Shown: positions 1 to 11,282 of the stretch, piece after piece | Layout: every line of letters begins with the position of its first letter | Position numbering within the stretch: the stretch's first letter is position 1 | DNA from: Plantago ovata | Lineage: Eukaryota; Streptophyta; Magnoliopsida; Lamiales; Plantaginaceae | NCBI GenBank assembly: GCA_028274465.1 | Contig: CM051456.1 | Span: 66,760,753-66,824,752, forward strand | Length of the DNA: 64,000 nt | Direction: 5' to 3' | Notes under the pieces: generated by a model | What the model was told of the DNA's origin: nothing | What the model saw: only the letters and a program-made list of their open reading frames with translations | The model's database searches: none | Translations under genes and position numbers: made by a program

Positions 1-3000
1 GAAATATCTGTTGGTTCTCAGCAAGCTCATGTTGCACACTTGGTTGTGAAGGAACTACTTCCAATTCAACAGGAGCTGTAGTAGCTTCCTTGTTTTGTTC
101 ATCCTGAAATAACACTTTGTTAGATACAAGTACTAAGTTTTTGAACTTAGTAAAATTACCAAAATTTGCATCTACCTGCTGAGCAGGAGTTGTAGATTCT
201 GGTAAAGAAGTTTCAGCAATCTTCAGGCTCGTATCTTGAGAAGTTTGTAAAAAAATAATAGTATTAGCTAATGATAAAGTATTAGATAAAGAAGTTTTGC
301 CTATTTCTGAGTTAACTACCTGCTAAAGAATGACAGGTAAGGGTGTCAATTTAGGCTTTTAGGTGAGGTATGGGTTTGGTATGGTAGGCTTCCCACCCAT
401 TTACCACCTACCTATTTACACCCATTTACAAATGATGGTAAATAGGTAGGTTGTAAATGGTGAGGTAAACCTCATATCCCATTTATAATTTTTCTTCTTC
501 CCTTCTTTGTATGTAGATAGTTGTAGCTCAATGAAGAATTATCATATAAATTTCATACAACAACTCAAATATGTCACCATCACATTCACATTACACATGG
601 TAATCAAATCAGAATTATAAATCTAATAACCTAAACCAATGTCCACATCAACATGCCATAGTCATAGTAAACCAACAAAAGGCCATATAACGCAACAATT
701 TTCCTATTGTTTAAGATCAAATAATCTCTTTGGCATATTATCAAACACATGGAGTGCCTCAGACAAAATACAATTCTCCAACACAAATTTGCACAAAGAT
801 GCAAACAATTTGAGCGAGAGAAAGAAGAGGATGTAAGATGAAGATTAAATAAGAGTTTAATGAGAGAGACGCACATATCTTCGATCCAGTGAAAACGGGA
901 GAAAGTTGTTTCTGTGAAGAAGAAGAAAGCGGGGGCGAGTTGCTTTCACAGAAGAAAGCTTACGTTTTTTTTCTTTCTCTTTCCTGTAAACTAACGGCCT
1001 ATTATGTGCCTAAATACCTATTAGTAAAAACTATTATAATTAGGGTGTTAATAGGTATTATCTATTTAGACCCATATATTATATGGATGGGTTTAGGTAG
1101 GCTTTTTATATTTAGGTTTAGGTAGTTAAATGGGTTTTGACCCATTATGACAGGCCTAAGGACAGATGGTGACTCAGTCCTTTCAGCATTGTTTGCTTCT
1201 TCATTATCTGGGGTCAAATCTTCAGCAGACTTCTTTTCATGTTCTAAATGAGAAAGCTGTGTAGTATCAGCAATCTCCCATGTCTCTGAATGGACAGGTT
1301 GAGCAGAAGTATCTTGGCCTCTCAGATCACTACTTGTCATGAATAGAGATTTATTGGAGTTGTCATCAATCTCCATATCCATTTTCTGGCTTAGATCAGT
1401 AAGTACCAATTGGATCTTGTCTATAGAAGTAATTGGTGAACTTGGCCTTTCATTCTCAGCATCATGTGATGCGTCGTCGAATGATACTTCAACGTGAGCT
1501 TCAGCAAACTCAACGTTTTGGACAGTTACTGTCTCAACAACTGTTTCTCAGCAACTTGTGTTGTATGAGCACTCTCTCTTAGTGGACTAGTTGCTTCTTC
1601 AGCAACTGTTTCTTTTTCACTTGTTACTTTGTCAGCAACTTCTCTAGCAAGTGCAGCCTTTCTTAGGTCTGCAGCTATGTCACTTGCTGGCTCAAGTGTT
1701 GTATCCTCAAGATTATCTACAACATAGATATCATCAATTCTTTCTAAGGCAGGATTTGCATTTCCACTGCCTTGTGGTCTTTCTTCAGTAGTTATATCGA
1801 AATTAATTGGATTTGTAGAAGTTTCAGCAGGTGCTTCTACATTAATTACTGTAGTGGTTTGCTTTTCAGCAACCATTGTTGTATCGTCATCCGGAATGTC
1901 ATGACCGATAGGAACTGATTTCCTAGCCGTTGTTTTCTTCCTTGGGAAGGTTTTTGTCTGGGCTTTCTTGGGAACAGGATCAGCTGATGAAGCTGCAGTT
2001 CGAGTATCATCATCAGCTTTCTTTTTCTTAGTTCTCTTTCTGGGTGCCTTTGTATCAGCAACCATAATAGTGACAGCAACATTTGAGTATGTTGCTTTTT
2101 TGGACTGTTTGTCAGCATCCTTGGGTCCATTCTGTTTGTAGAATTCTATTCCCACATTGCATACTGACTTCTTGATCGGCAATGGGGTTTCTCAGCTTGA
2201 CCTGGAAATGTTCCAGGATGTAACAAATTTTCAGTCCATACGTCACTGGGAAGATTGGTAAGATAGTATTGTCTTCCACCTTGACTTTGAACTTTACAAT
2301 ACATTCAACTAACTTGTTGAAAATGTATTTTGCCCAGTTGATTTCGTTTTTGTTCTTATGTATATGCATCAGCAACGGCCATCTTTTCAGGCCAACTTGG
2401 TCTATTCCTCCGACTTGGGTGTCTAGGACTTTTATGAGTAGAAAAGCTACTAGTCCAAGAGAGTAAGAGAGATGTTTTCTCTTTGTGAATTTATCCCATG
2501 AAACAGGAGTAATCTCTCCTCTCTTCATTCTTTCATTTCTAACATCACTGCAGAAGGATTCAATCTCTTCAACAGTGGCAGTGATGTCATCTTTGGTTCT
2601 AGTAGTTGGAATCTGAAAGATGTTTGCCAAATCAATCCATTTCAGGATGATTTTGCTCCCCTGTAGTGTTGTAGAAATCACTTTTCTGTGATTCCTTGTT
2701 CATCAGTATGGGTTTGGATTTCTGCATTATTGTAGAATTCCATTGTATCCACCGTAATCACCTTCTTTGTGCGAGCGGTGATAAATGGAAGTAGGCCTTG
2801 TTGATTAATGTAATTCAACGCCTCAATGTTTTCTTCATTATATTCTTTCTCATAGAAGTATCGGATATACATCTCTTTTGAAAATCCTCCCCATTTCATC
2901 ATCTCTCACACTTTTCAGTGTTGATATATGCGGGAGGCATGGGTCTTTCTGTAATGCGGTTGTTAGCTAACACGATTTTCACCGTGTTCTTTGTCGGAGA

Positions 3001-3126
3001 TGCGGCCGGAGTGGGAGCAGTGCTTTTTCCAGCACTGTCTGCCTTTGAGGACTTGGTGTTCTTAGTTTGTTGTCTCTTGGGAGCCATCTCTTTATATAGA
3101 AAGGTAAATAAGGGGTAAGTGTACAA
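1..3126 (-). pseudogene. Third (env-like) ORF of SIRE-a, fossil
   Basis: Read from 3126 leftward, the region starts with a short basic Lys/Ser/Thr-rich stretch (MAPKRQQTK). A globular part follows, with the look of the putative plant transposon protein found downstream of pol in Sireviruses, and then a long low-complexity tail rich in Ala, Glu, Thr and Val with repeated VAE triplets. The same tail is present at 13845-18067 in SIRE-b, so it belongs to the family. I see no convincing signal peptide, membrane segment or fusion motif, so env-like is a positional name only. It is a fossil with several breaks and holds a MITE. Confidence 0.6.
338..1158. mobile_element. hAT-like non-autonomous DNA transposon (MITE), 821 bp
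   Basis: The ends are short imperfect inverted repeats: TAAGGGTGTCA at the left and, on the other strand, TAGGCCTGTCA at the right. The flanking 8-mers ATGACAGG (330-337) and AGGACAGA (1159-1166) agree at six of eight positions, which fits an aged 8-bp hAT target duplication. The related sequence in SIRE-b near 17041-17080 runs straight through this point, giving an empty site. Inside are repeats of ACCCATTTA and TAGGTAGG type and no transposase. The insertion came after SIRE-a arrived. Confidence 0.7.
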
Positions 3127-4079
3127 AAAAGAGATGCTTTTCTTTTTGACCGGAGGTACAGTGTTTCAGAGCACAGGCTAGAGAAAATTTGCAGAGAAAG
3201 GAAATGTGGAGTTAAAGAATTTTGTCTTTTGTCTAACTCTTCATTTATATAGTATCTCTGTTGTGTGAGAAACTCAATGGTTTTGAGTTCTCAGCAAGGG
3301 TAAAACAGAGATACAATGAGTTAGTGGAGCCTTTGCATTAAATGCGTAGTGGTCTACTAACCCGAAACCGTCAGAGCTTGTTTTCACTTTATAACAATAA
3401 CCGTTGGATCATCAACTGCTTTAAAATCAATGGCCATGATTGCATTTCATGTCATGATTAATAGGGAGTTTATTTGTGCCACGATTAATGTCACATTAGA
3501 TTTTACCTTGAATCAAGGGATTTTATCTCTTTTACTTAGAAGCTAATAGCTTGCTGAAGTATTAGAGAATCTTTTCAGCGATTCTAAACGTTCTAACTTT
3601 AGCATTTACTTTAAAAGTAACAAGCCTTGTAATTGTTGAAAGTTCCCCCTTAATCAAATATCTCATTTTTCTTTGAGTCGAAAAGGTTTCTAAGCTCCCG
3701 TCTCAACAAGTCCCTTTTATAGTGAGATATTTTAGGAAAATTCTTCTTAAGTGAAAACAATCTTGCTCATTGCTGAGTTCCCGTCTCAGATTTTCCTTTG
3801 ATACTTGAATACATGTTTCAGTACCCTTAATTGCCTGAATACCCGTTTCAGCAATCCAAAGGTTTTTCTTACTGAATACCTGTTTCGGCAAGTGACCAAG
3901 TTTCCTAACAAATGACCAGTTTGAAGGATTTACTTGCTGAATGCCTGTTTCAGCAAACACTTATGTACAACCATCTCTTAGTAGAACCAAATACAAAAGG
4001 GGACTTTCAAGGGATAATTAAATCTTTAAGCAACTATTGGCTTCCTGAATGCCCGTTTCAGCAACCAATCAAATTTACC
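3127..4079 (-). other. SIRE-a spacer between pol and third ORF
   Basis: This is a non-coding stretch of about 950 bp between the end of pol and the third ORF, AT-rich and without a supported gene. Its left part (3127-3660) shows nothing beyond scattered TCAGCAA words. Its right part holds the hairpin array listed separately. A long spacer before the third ORF is expected for Sireviruses. Confidence 0.6.
3690..4061 (-). repeat. Array of about seven 17-bp imperfect hairpins in the SIRE-a spacer
   Basis: On the plus strand the unit reads CTGAATGCCCGTTTCAG, with arms CTGAA and TTCAG around a 7-base loop. Copies lie at 3690-3706, 3773-3789, 3805-3821, 3835-3851, 3872-3888, 3937-3953 and 4045-4061. 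The copy at 3773 has arms CTGAG/CTCAG, a paired change that keeps the stem. Two others keep pairing through G-T. The leftmost copy is weak. On the element's own strand the loop consensus is ACRGGNA. Conserved palindromic motifs have been reported in non-coding parts of Sireviruses; I cannot check here whether this is the same motif. Confidence 0.75.
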
Positions 4080-4180
4080 CTTTTTATTTTGAGGTAGTTC
4101 AATCAATCCAAGGTTATACCTTAGCATTGCGAACCTATTATCTGGAAGGGGCTTGGTAAAGATGTCAACAAGTTGATCAT

Positions 4181-5242
4181 TGATGAACGAGATTGTCAGA
4201 CCCAATTAATCAAATAAATTTGTTTTTAGCCAAAGGCAATTCACAACTACAACGAAAACCAAGGCACGTAGTGTAGAAGTAACGGGTAATAATCATGCAT
4301 GAAGTACTTGAAGTTTGTATAGAGATCTATGATCATGAATTGTCCTACGTGTTCCTTTCAATTCAACACTACGAAGATAGATGGCTTAGATAGATCAAAG
4401 AAATAAAATAATAAATCAATTCTTAAACGCGCGAAGCCACTCATGCATAATTAAGAACCCTAGCTAGAAATCACATACTATCACCAACGATAGATTTAGC
4501 TACTCATATTGCAATCAACAAGAATCAAAGCAAGATTGAATGAAAACATGTTGAATGAAGTAAATAAAAGCAGAAAAATCGTGAGATACAAGTTACCAAC
4601 GAAGGTTGTCAATCTCCGATGAATTGCTAACTCACAAGCAAGAATCGAAAATCAAAGATGTCCAATCTCTATGCTAAAGCTTCCAAATCAATAAGAAAAA
4701 GTGTCTTCTATGCTAATAATTTCCATAACAGGCCCTGGAGAATTTGTCTCTCAAAATAGTGTGAAAAGGTCTTAAAAACATAGAAAATAGGCAAACTATA
4801 TATAGATGTCGGAAACTGCAAGGCGAACCGCCCCAGGTGCCGGGCGATTCGCCTGGTGTGGGGCGAATCGCCCCACGTCCCAGGCGGTTCGCCTGGGATG
4901 TCCAGATCGACTTCAGCGAGATTTTAGTCTTCTTTTCCTTTTCGGACTCGGATTTTGCCTTCTAGTGACCTTTAAGCCTTGAAACTCGTCCCCTAGGCCT
5001 CAAATCTCGTCCGGAACCTTCTAAATACACCACGAATGTCCTCGAAACATCAAAACCTCGTCCTCTTCATCAATATTGCCCATAAAAACACGTTTTTTTT
5101 ACCTAAAACCTGAAAAATGCAAAGAAAAGGGAAACATGACACTATTCAAATAAAATGCACTAAAATATAAGCTAAATCAACCTAGAGGATTGCTAAATTG
5201 GTGAAAAAGACTCGAATGAAAGTGTAAAATACACGTTCATCA
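4181..5242 (-). repeat. ATH left LTR (3' LTR)
   Basis: 1062 bp; starts TGATGAACG and ends CGTTCATCA. It contains a GC-rich inverted-repeat cassette at about 4819-4900 (GGCGAACCGCC and GGCGGTTCGCC). It is followed on the right by the element's polypurine tract. Confidence 0.9.
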
Positions 5243-5243
5243 A

Positions 5244-5258
5244 ACTCCCCAAATCTAA
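5244..5258 (-). other. ATH polypurine tract
   Basis: On the minus strand TTTGGGGAGTT lies directly before the 3' LTR, where plus-strand DNA synthesis is primed. Similar TTTGGGG runs occur inside the element at about 6036-6045, 6141-6154 and 6661-6672. Confidence 0.7.
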
Positions 5259-7135
5259 CCTTTGCTTGTCCTCAAGCAACTAAGCTAGACTCTAATGCAA
5301 AAAAAACCAATGCAACACACAAAATGGAGTCTCATGCCAAATGAAATGAACTAATCTATTGAGTCTATCAAAAACTTATGAACAATGACCATACAAATCA
5401 TAACATGGATATTGGTTGAAGAATGCCTCGATTGACTCATATACATTCACATATGCACTATGTTAAACAAGATAGTCTCTCGTAACATTCTCTACCTGGA
5501 CCTAGTCAGTGACGACGTAATGAAACATGTTAAAATACGAATGATTGTCCCGTGTCTATGAAACCGAGGACTTACTGTTGTTCACCAAGTTAAGACTTTC
5601 CCTCAAAGAGGTCGAACCAATACGGACTCTCATCAAACGAAGGAGGGTTCCATAAAAGTTCACACTCCCCTATTCTACCCATCTCTCGAGCAAAGTCATA
5701 AACTAATCACCACTTCCTGAATGGCAGGACGATGGTGGTCTAGAACAGATGACACTCAAACAAACAAAAGACAAACTTTACAGCTCGATTACGAACATTA
5801 CATGAATTGAAAAACGAGACAAACACTTCGCTAAACTGCTTTTTGGCTTTCTTTGGACCCTTCTTTGCTTTTGTGGGGTCTTATCTTTTTTCTTTTTTTT
5901 CTTTTCCAGATTTTTTCTTTTTCATGGAATTTTTTCTTTTTCTTTTTTTTTCGCTTTTTTCTTCTTTTCTTTTATTTTTGTATATAGCCAGAAGTAGCAC
6001 AACGAATAAGAAATTACAATGACTCACAAACGACCTCCCCAAACCTATTCGAAAGAATAGGTTGGAGCACAAACTTTACGAAAAAGGAAAACAAACTCAC
6101 AACACTCAAAATCGAAAAACAAGTCATCATAACGGTATAACCCCCTCCCCAAACCTATTCGTTACAATAGGTTTCAAACAAAGGATCACACAATCTCACA
6201 CTACCTCCTTCCTAGGCATTTAGCAATCTCAAAGCAAGGTGAAGACTTGTTGCCTCTTAGGTACATAATTACACGGGAAAACAACCACAAGACTCTAACA
6301 TGCATCATCTTATTATAAAAGGCCTTCATGAACCGCAGTAGAGAAAACACCACTAAGTGATGTCGAGACTACCAAGCTTAACTAAGTGCATATATAAATG
6401 TGACAAGCCAAGCGAGAAAAACCTCAAACAAATTCATAGAGATGAAACGCATGGTCAAAGGTCATAACTAGTTAATCTACCCAATAAAAAAGTTCAAAAA
6501 ATTTGGCAATAAACTCCACACAAAAACATGCAAAACTATACTGGGATGAATGTAGTGTATGCAACTAAATACTAAGAAAGCGGTAAACGTGCAAATGCAA
6601 ACAAAGGGTTTCACGAGTTTATCATAAGCAAAATAAGTATAGAGATAGCCAGCGATAATCCCCCCCCCCAAACCTGAAAGTCGTCGCTCGTCCCGAACGT
6701 CGAAAGTGGATTTAAGGTGAGAGCTAACTTGTACTTGTAACCTATAGGACTCAAGGAAACTTGTGAGAAACCAAAACGGGCGATAAAAGAAGTAAAAAGA
6801 TCAATAATTTAGCATAATAGGAGAAAAATGGGGTTCCGAACAAAAATCCGGACCTCCGAGTTTCTGGACACCCGGGGCGAACCGCCACAGGTGGGGGGCG
6901 ATTTGCCTGGGGCGTCCAGAACGTCCCAGGCGGCCTGGTCTTGCCAGGCGAACCGCCCCACATGGGGGGCGGTTCGCCTGGCATCTCCAGACTCCTGGAG
7001 ACGCCTTTTTCGTCCCAAAACGCAAAATTATCATCTTAAAACCTATTTTATCACCTAAAACAAACGAAAAAATAAATATGCATGCAATGCAAGAAAGCGA
7101 TAAAACTAAACTACATGCAACCATTACCACTAATG
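5259..7135 (-). other. ATH interior without recognisable coding capacity
   Basis: About 1.9 kb with no supported gene. Notable contents are a pyrimidine tract at 5878-5975, two hairpins with AACCTATT arms (6042-6063 and 6152-6173), extra polypurine-like runs, and a GC-rich inverted-repeat cassette at about 6870-6990 that resembles the one in the LTRs. Predicted short proteins here are composition artefacts. Confidence 0.55.
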
Positions 7136-8047
7136 TTATCCATTATCAAATGGAAACGAATCTTGTGCATCCGTTCCATTACTCCTCGCATCTTGGGAAC
7201 CATCCTTGGCTCCTCTTCGTATCTGCTCAAGCAAGTCCATGATTCCCTGAAAACTAAAATTAACAAAATCAATAAAATCAAAATCTAAAAAATAACTAAG
7301 GGAATCAGATGGAAAATAAAAAGAGAAAAGAGGATCAAAACTCCTTTGGAACTCATAGGTGGGTGCATGGACCAGAACGTAGGAGTCAAGATCAAGAGTA
7401 TCTGCCGCAATTGATTCAGCGACACCAAAATCTTCAGAGATTGGCTCCTCGACCTCAACACAACTCACGCCATCACCTTCTGACTCGAGTGAAGCAATGG
7501 ATTCAGTTATCACCTCCTCCACGACTTCCTCTTGACCAACAACCTCGACATCCGCAAGTAAGGACGTGGAATCCAACCTAAGCACTGAGGAGACTTCATC
7601 AATGGATTCTTCTCCACATTCCTCTTCATCGGCAATGTCGATTTCTGGTGGCTGACTACTGAAGCGACACGTCCATGCCCTTGACCCGGGAGGTGAGTCC
7701 CTATCCCAATGTTCCAGAAACTTGCTGGTTACTTCACCCCAAGTGCGCAACGATTTTTCCGGTGGGATTCTGAGCCATCCTCAAGCGTACCCTTTCAAGG
7801 CTCCCATAAATCCTCTCATACAAAGTTGCTCATGTGGTAAAATAACCCCCTCCTCATTCTCACGAGGTATCCTCAACACACCTTCCTCGTACGTGTCTAA
7901 GAACCCTCTTGGATCATCACCCATTGAAAACGTGGAGAGAATGGAGTAGTACGAAGGATCAAAGTCATAATTCCTGCAATCTTCATCCAATGTTATGCAA
8001 GGCCCTCGAGGCATCACATACCGGGGCAAAGGAACTTGTTGACTCAT
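7136..8047 (-). pseudogene. gag remnant of ATH
   Basis: Starting at 8047 on the minus strand the text reads MSQQVPLPRYVMPRGPCIT and soon reaches FMGALKGYA, followed by a stretch like WGEVTSKFLEHW. This is the pattern of the retrotransposon gag core in Athila-type elements, where an ALKG(S/Y)A block is followed by a W..L...FL block. The rest is acidic and not recognisable. It lies just inside the primer site, in the normal gag position. It is a fossil and far shorter than a full gag-pol. Confidence 0.6.
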
Positions 8048-8336
8048 CCTTTCATATGACTAGTTTCTGCACATGAGGAAACAAGAAACCAAGGAGCAGA
8101 ATCCACAAAGGAAAACAAAAAATTGCAAAGAAAAGCACAAAGAGTGCAAACAAACACAATGTACCCAAGAACTTCGAGAGCACAAGCACGCAAGGTAACC
8201 AAGATCAGATTTACTGAAAAAGATTGGGGAAAGAAATAGGGTAAGAAAGTGAAATTTTTTGAGAGCAAACCCCCAGAGTCTGTTCTTCTTTGAATGCTGA
8301 ATATATAAATAAGCTAAAGAGAAAAAAGGAGTATAG

Positions 8337-8354
8337 TCCCCGGCAACGGCGCCA
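8337..8354 (-). other. ATH primer binding site, tRNA-Asp
   Basis: The plus strand reads TCCCCGGCAACGGCGCCA, identical to the 3' end of plant tRNA-Asp including CCA. The element strand is therefore fully complementary to this tRNA, three bases inside the right LTR. A tRNA-Asp primer is typical of Athila elements. Confidence 0.9.
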
Positions 8355-8357
8355 ATT

Positions 8358-9541
8358 TGATGAACGAGATTGTCAGACTCAATTAATCAAATAAATTTGT
8401 TTTTAGCCAAAGGCAATTCACAACTACAACGAAAACCAAGGCACGTAGTGTAGAAGTAAAATAACCTCGAGTGTCGATCTCTAAGGACTAAACTAGCTTT
8501 ATCAAATTTAACTTAAACTATAAATCAGATATCAAGCAAAGCACAGATTTTTCTAATCAATATGATGGAAGTCAGTGATAGTATGATCATTCAAAGCAAC
8601 GGGTAATAATCATGCATGATGTACTTGAAGTTTGTATAGAGATCTATGATCATGAATTGTCCTACGTGTTCCTTTCAATTCAACACTACGAAGATAGATG
8701 GCTTAGATAGATCAAAGAAATAAAACAATAAATCATGTCTTAAACGCACGAAGCCACTCATGCATAATTAAGAACCCTAGCTAGAAATCACATACTATCA
8801 CCAACGATAGATTTAGCTACTCATATTGCAATCAACAGGAATCAAAGCAAGATTGAATGAAAACATGTTGAATGAATTAAATAAAAGCAGAAAAATCGTG
8901 AGATACAAGTTACCAACGAAGGTTGTCAATCTCCAATGAATTGCTAACTCACAAGCAAGAATCGAAAATCAAAGATGTCCAATCTCTATGCTAAAGCTTC
9001 CAAATCAATAAGAAAAAGTGTCTTCTATGCTAATAATTCCCAGAACAGGCTCTGGAGAATTTGTCTCTCAAAATAATGTGAAAAGGTCTTAAAAACGTTG
9101 AAAAATAGGCCAACTATATATAGATTTCGGAAACTCCCAGGCGAACCGCCCCAGGTGCCGGGCGATTAGCCCCACATCCCAGGCGGTTCACCTGGGACGT
9201 CCAGATCGGCTTCAGCGAGATTTTAGTCTTCTTTTCCTTTTCGGACTCGGATTTTGCCTTCTAGTGACCTTTAAGCCTTGAAACTCGTCCCCTAGGCCTC
9301 AAATCTCATCCGGAACCTTCTAGATACACCACGAATGTCCCCGAAACACCAAAACCTTGTCCTCTTCATCAATATTGCCCATAAAAACACGTTTTTTTTA
9401 CCTAAAACCTGAAAAATGCAAAGAAAAGGGAAACGTGACACTATTCTAATAAAATGCACTAAAATATAAGCTAAATCAACCTAGAGGATAGCTAAATTGG
9501 TGAAAAAGACTCGAATGAAAGTGTAAAATACACGTTCATCA
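8358..9541 (-). repeat. ATH right LTR (5' LTR)
   Basis: 1184 bp, same ends as the left LTR. It carries a GC-rich inverted-repeat cassette at about 9135-9205. The next five bases are the target duplication ATCAT. Confidence 0.9.
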
Positions 9542-11282
9542 ATCATTAGTACCTATCTTTACAACCTCAATGTCTCCATTTTCCACATGATCTCTAATGA
9601 AATGGTGTCTAATATCAATGTGTTTTGTCCTTGAGTGAAGCTTAGGATTTTGCGTGATAGCAATAGCACTTGTATTATCACAAAAGATTGGTGTTTTCTT
9701 TGCAGAAATACCATAATCTCTTAGTTGTTGTTGAATCCATAAGATTTGAGCAGTACAACAACCAGCCGCAATGTATTCAAATTCAGTGGATGAATTGGCC
9801 ACACAGGTTGGCTTCTTGCTAAACCATGAAATTAATCTTGTATCAAGGGTTGATCCACCATGGTCAGCATCTGAATAACCAACCAATTCTAATCCAGAAT
9901 CTTTTGGATACCATAATCCAACATTGATTGTGCCTTTGACATATTTCAGTATTTTGAGTGCTTTCTTGTAGTGGGATTCTCTAGGGTCAGATTGAAATCT
10001 TGCACACACACAAACATCATACTGAATGTCAGACCTACTTGCTGTTAGATACAGCAAGGAACCAATGAGCTTCCTATACTTGTGTTCATCCACACTTTTA
10101 TCTTCTTTAGTATAGCCCAATTTGGTACCAACGCTCATAGGGATCTTTTCAGGTTTCTCTTCCTCTTTGATCCTGAATTTTATGAGCATTTCCTTTGCAT
10201 ACTTTGCTTGATTTATGAATATTCCATCTTTGAGTTTCTTGACTTGCAAACCTAGGAAATAATTCAATTTGCCCATCATGCTTAATTCAAACTTGTTAGT
10301 CATGAGCTTGGCAAAATCATCACAAAGTTGCTTGTCCTTAGAACAAAAAATTATTTCATCCACATAAATCTGGACTAAGAGTATTTTACCATCATGATTC
10401 ATGATAAATAAGTTTTATCAACTCCACCTTTCTTGAAACCATTATCCAGCAAGAACTTAGCTATGGTATCATACCAAGCTCTATGTGCTTGCTTTAGACC
10501 ATATACAGCTTTCTGAAGCTTGTATACCATCTTGGTTTTTGAGGAACGTTCAAAGCCAGGGGTTGTTCTAGATAGACTTCTTCAGCAAGTTCACCATTTA
10601 GGAATGCACTTTTAACGCCCATTTGGTAAACTATAAAGTCATTATGAGCAGCAAAGGCTAAGAAAAGTCTAATTGCATCCAATCTTGCAACTGGTGCATC
10701 AGACTCATCATAATCCAATCCTTCAGTCTGACAGTAACCTTGAGCAACTAAACGTGCTTTATTCCTTGTTACTTCACCAGACTCGCTCAGCTTGTTTCTG
10801 AACACACACTTGGTACCAATTGCTTTCTTTCACACTTGGTACCAATTGCTTTCTTTCCTTCAGCAAGGGGTACAAGTTTCCAGACTTTGTTCCTTTTAAA
10901 TTGATCCAGTTCTTCTTGCATTACCTTGATCCATTCAGAATGCTTTAAAGCTTCTTCTATGCTTGTGGGTTCAGTTTCTGAAACAAAGCAAGAGAACAAA
11001 GCTTGTACCTAAAAAACTATTGCTTCTTCAGCAAGTTCCTGGTTGGTAGATACTTTGGATCTAGTCACTTGACGTTTGTCAATATCACCAATCATATCCA
11101 TTTGTTAACAGGTTTTCTGCTTTTAGGATCTCGATATGTTTGCGTTTCAGCATGTGACTCTTCAGCATGTACTTGTTCAGTACTACTGGTATCTGGTTGT
11201 GTCTCTACTGAAATAGGTTCATCAGCAACTACTTGTTCAGTATTGCTGGTTTGAGGTAACTCGTCAGTAGACACAGGGGGTT

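Larger units (their letters stand above)
4181..9541 (-). mobile_element. ATH: non-autonomous Athila-like Ty3/gypsy element
   Basis: Two long direct repeats with TGATGAACG...CGTTCATCA ends flank a 3.1-kb interior, and the 5-bp duplication ATCAT (4176-4180 and 9542-9546) marks a clean insertion into the pol of SIRE-a. It is minus-strand. The primer site next to the right LTR matches tRNA-Asp, as in the Athila lineage, and a polypurine tract touches the left LTR. The interior holds only a worn gag start, long pyrimidine-rich tracts and GC-rich inverted repeats; no protease, RT or integrase is visible. LTRs differ by roughly 2-4% by eye, so it is fairly young. It must have moved with enzymes from a partner. 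Confidence 0.85.
4080..11277 (-). pseudogene. pol region of SIRE-a: linker, RT and RNase H, interrupted
   Basis: Copia-type pol sequence on the minus strand. Recognisable parts are the acidic Gln/Glu-rich linker after integrase (about 11277-11090), RT motifs including [12 protein letters not shown] (about 10600) and YVDE (about 10360), the RNase H stretch SDADHGG (about 9860), the SRTKHIDIRHHFIRDHV block (about 9600), and the usual copia C-terminal DIFTKPLP at about 4150. A 5.4-kb Athila-like insertion splits the last part. The enzymes would copy and degrade element RNA. Broken, several breaks. RT looks closest to SIRE/Maximus, by eye. Confidence 0.8.
1..11282 (-). mobile_element. SIRE-a: Sirevirus-like Ty1/copia element, partial, off left edge
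   Basis: On the minus strand the order is pol linker, reverse transcriptase, RNase H, a repeat-rich spacer, then a third (env-like) ORF that continues beyond base 1. Pol before a third ORF, together with close similarity to SIRE-b, places it in the Sirevirus (SIRE/Maximus) lineage of Ty1/copia; that lineage is known for an extra ORF after pol. Neither of its own LTRs is in the window. A hAT-like MITE and an Athila-like element are inserted in it. Its right end abuts an LTR of SIRE-b directly. It is broken, with many breaks, and looks old. The lineage is inferred from layout and visible motifs, not from a tree. Confidence 0.8.

Noticed and set aside
5807-6072. Phe- or Lys-rich small proteins in ATH
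   Set aside because: Translations of a pyrimidine tract with no coding signs.
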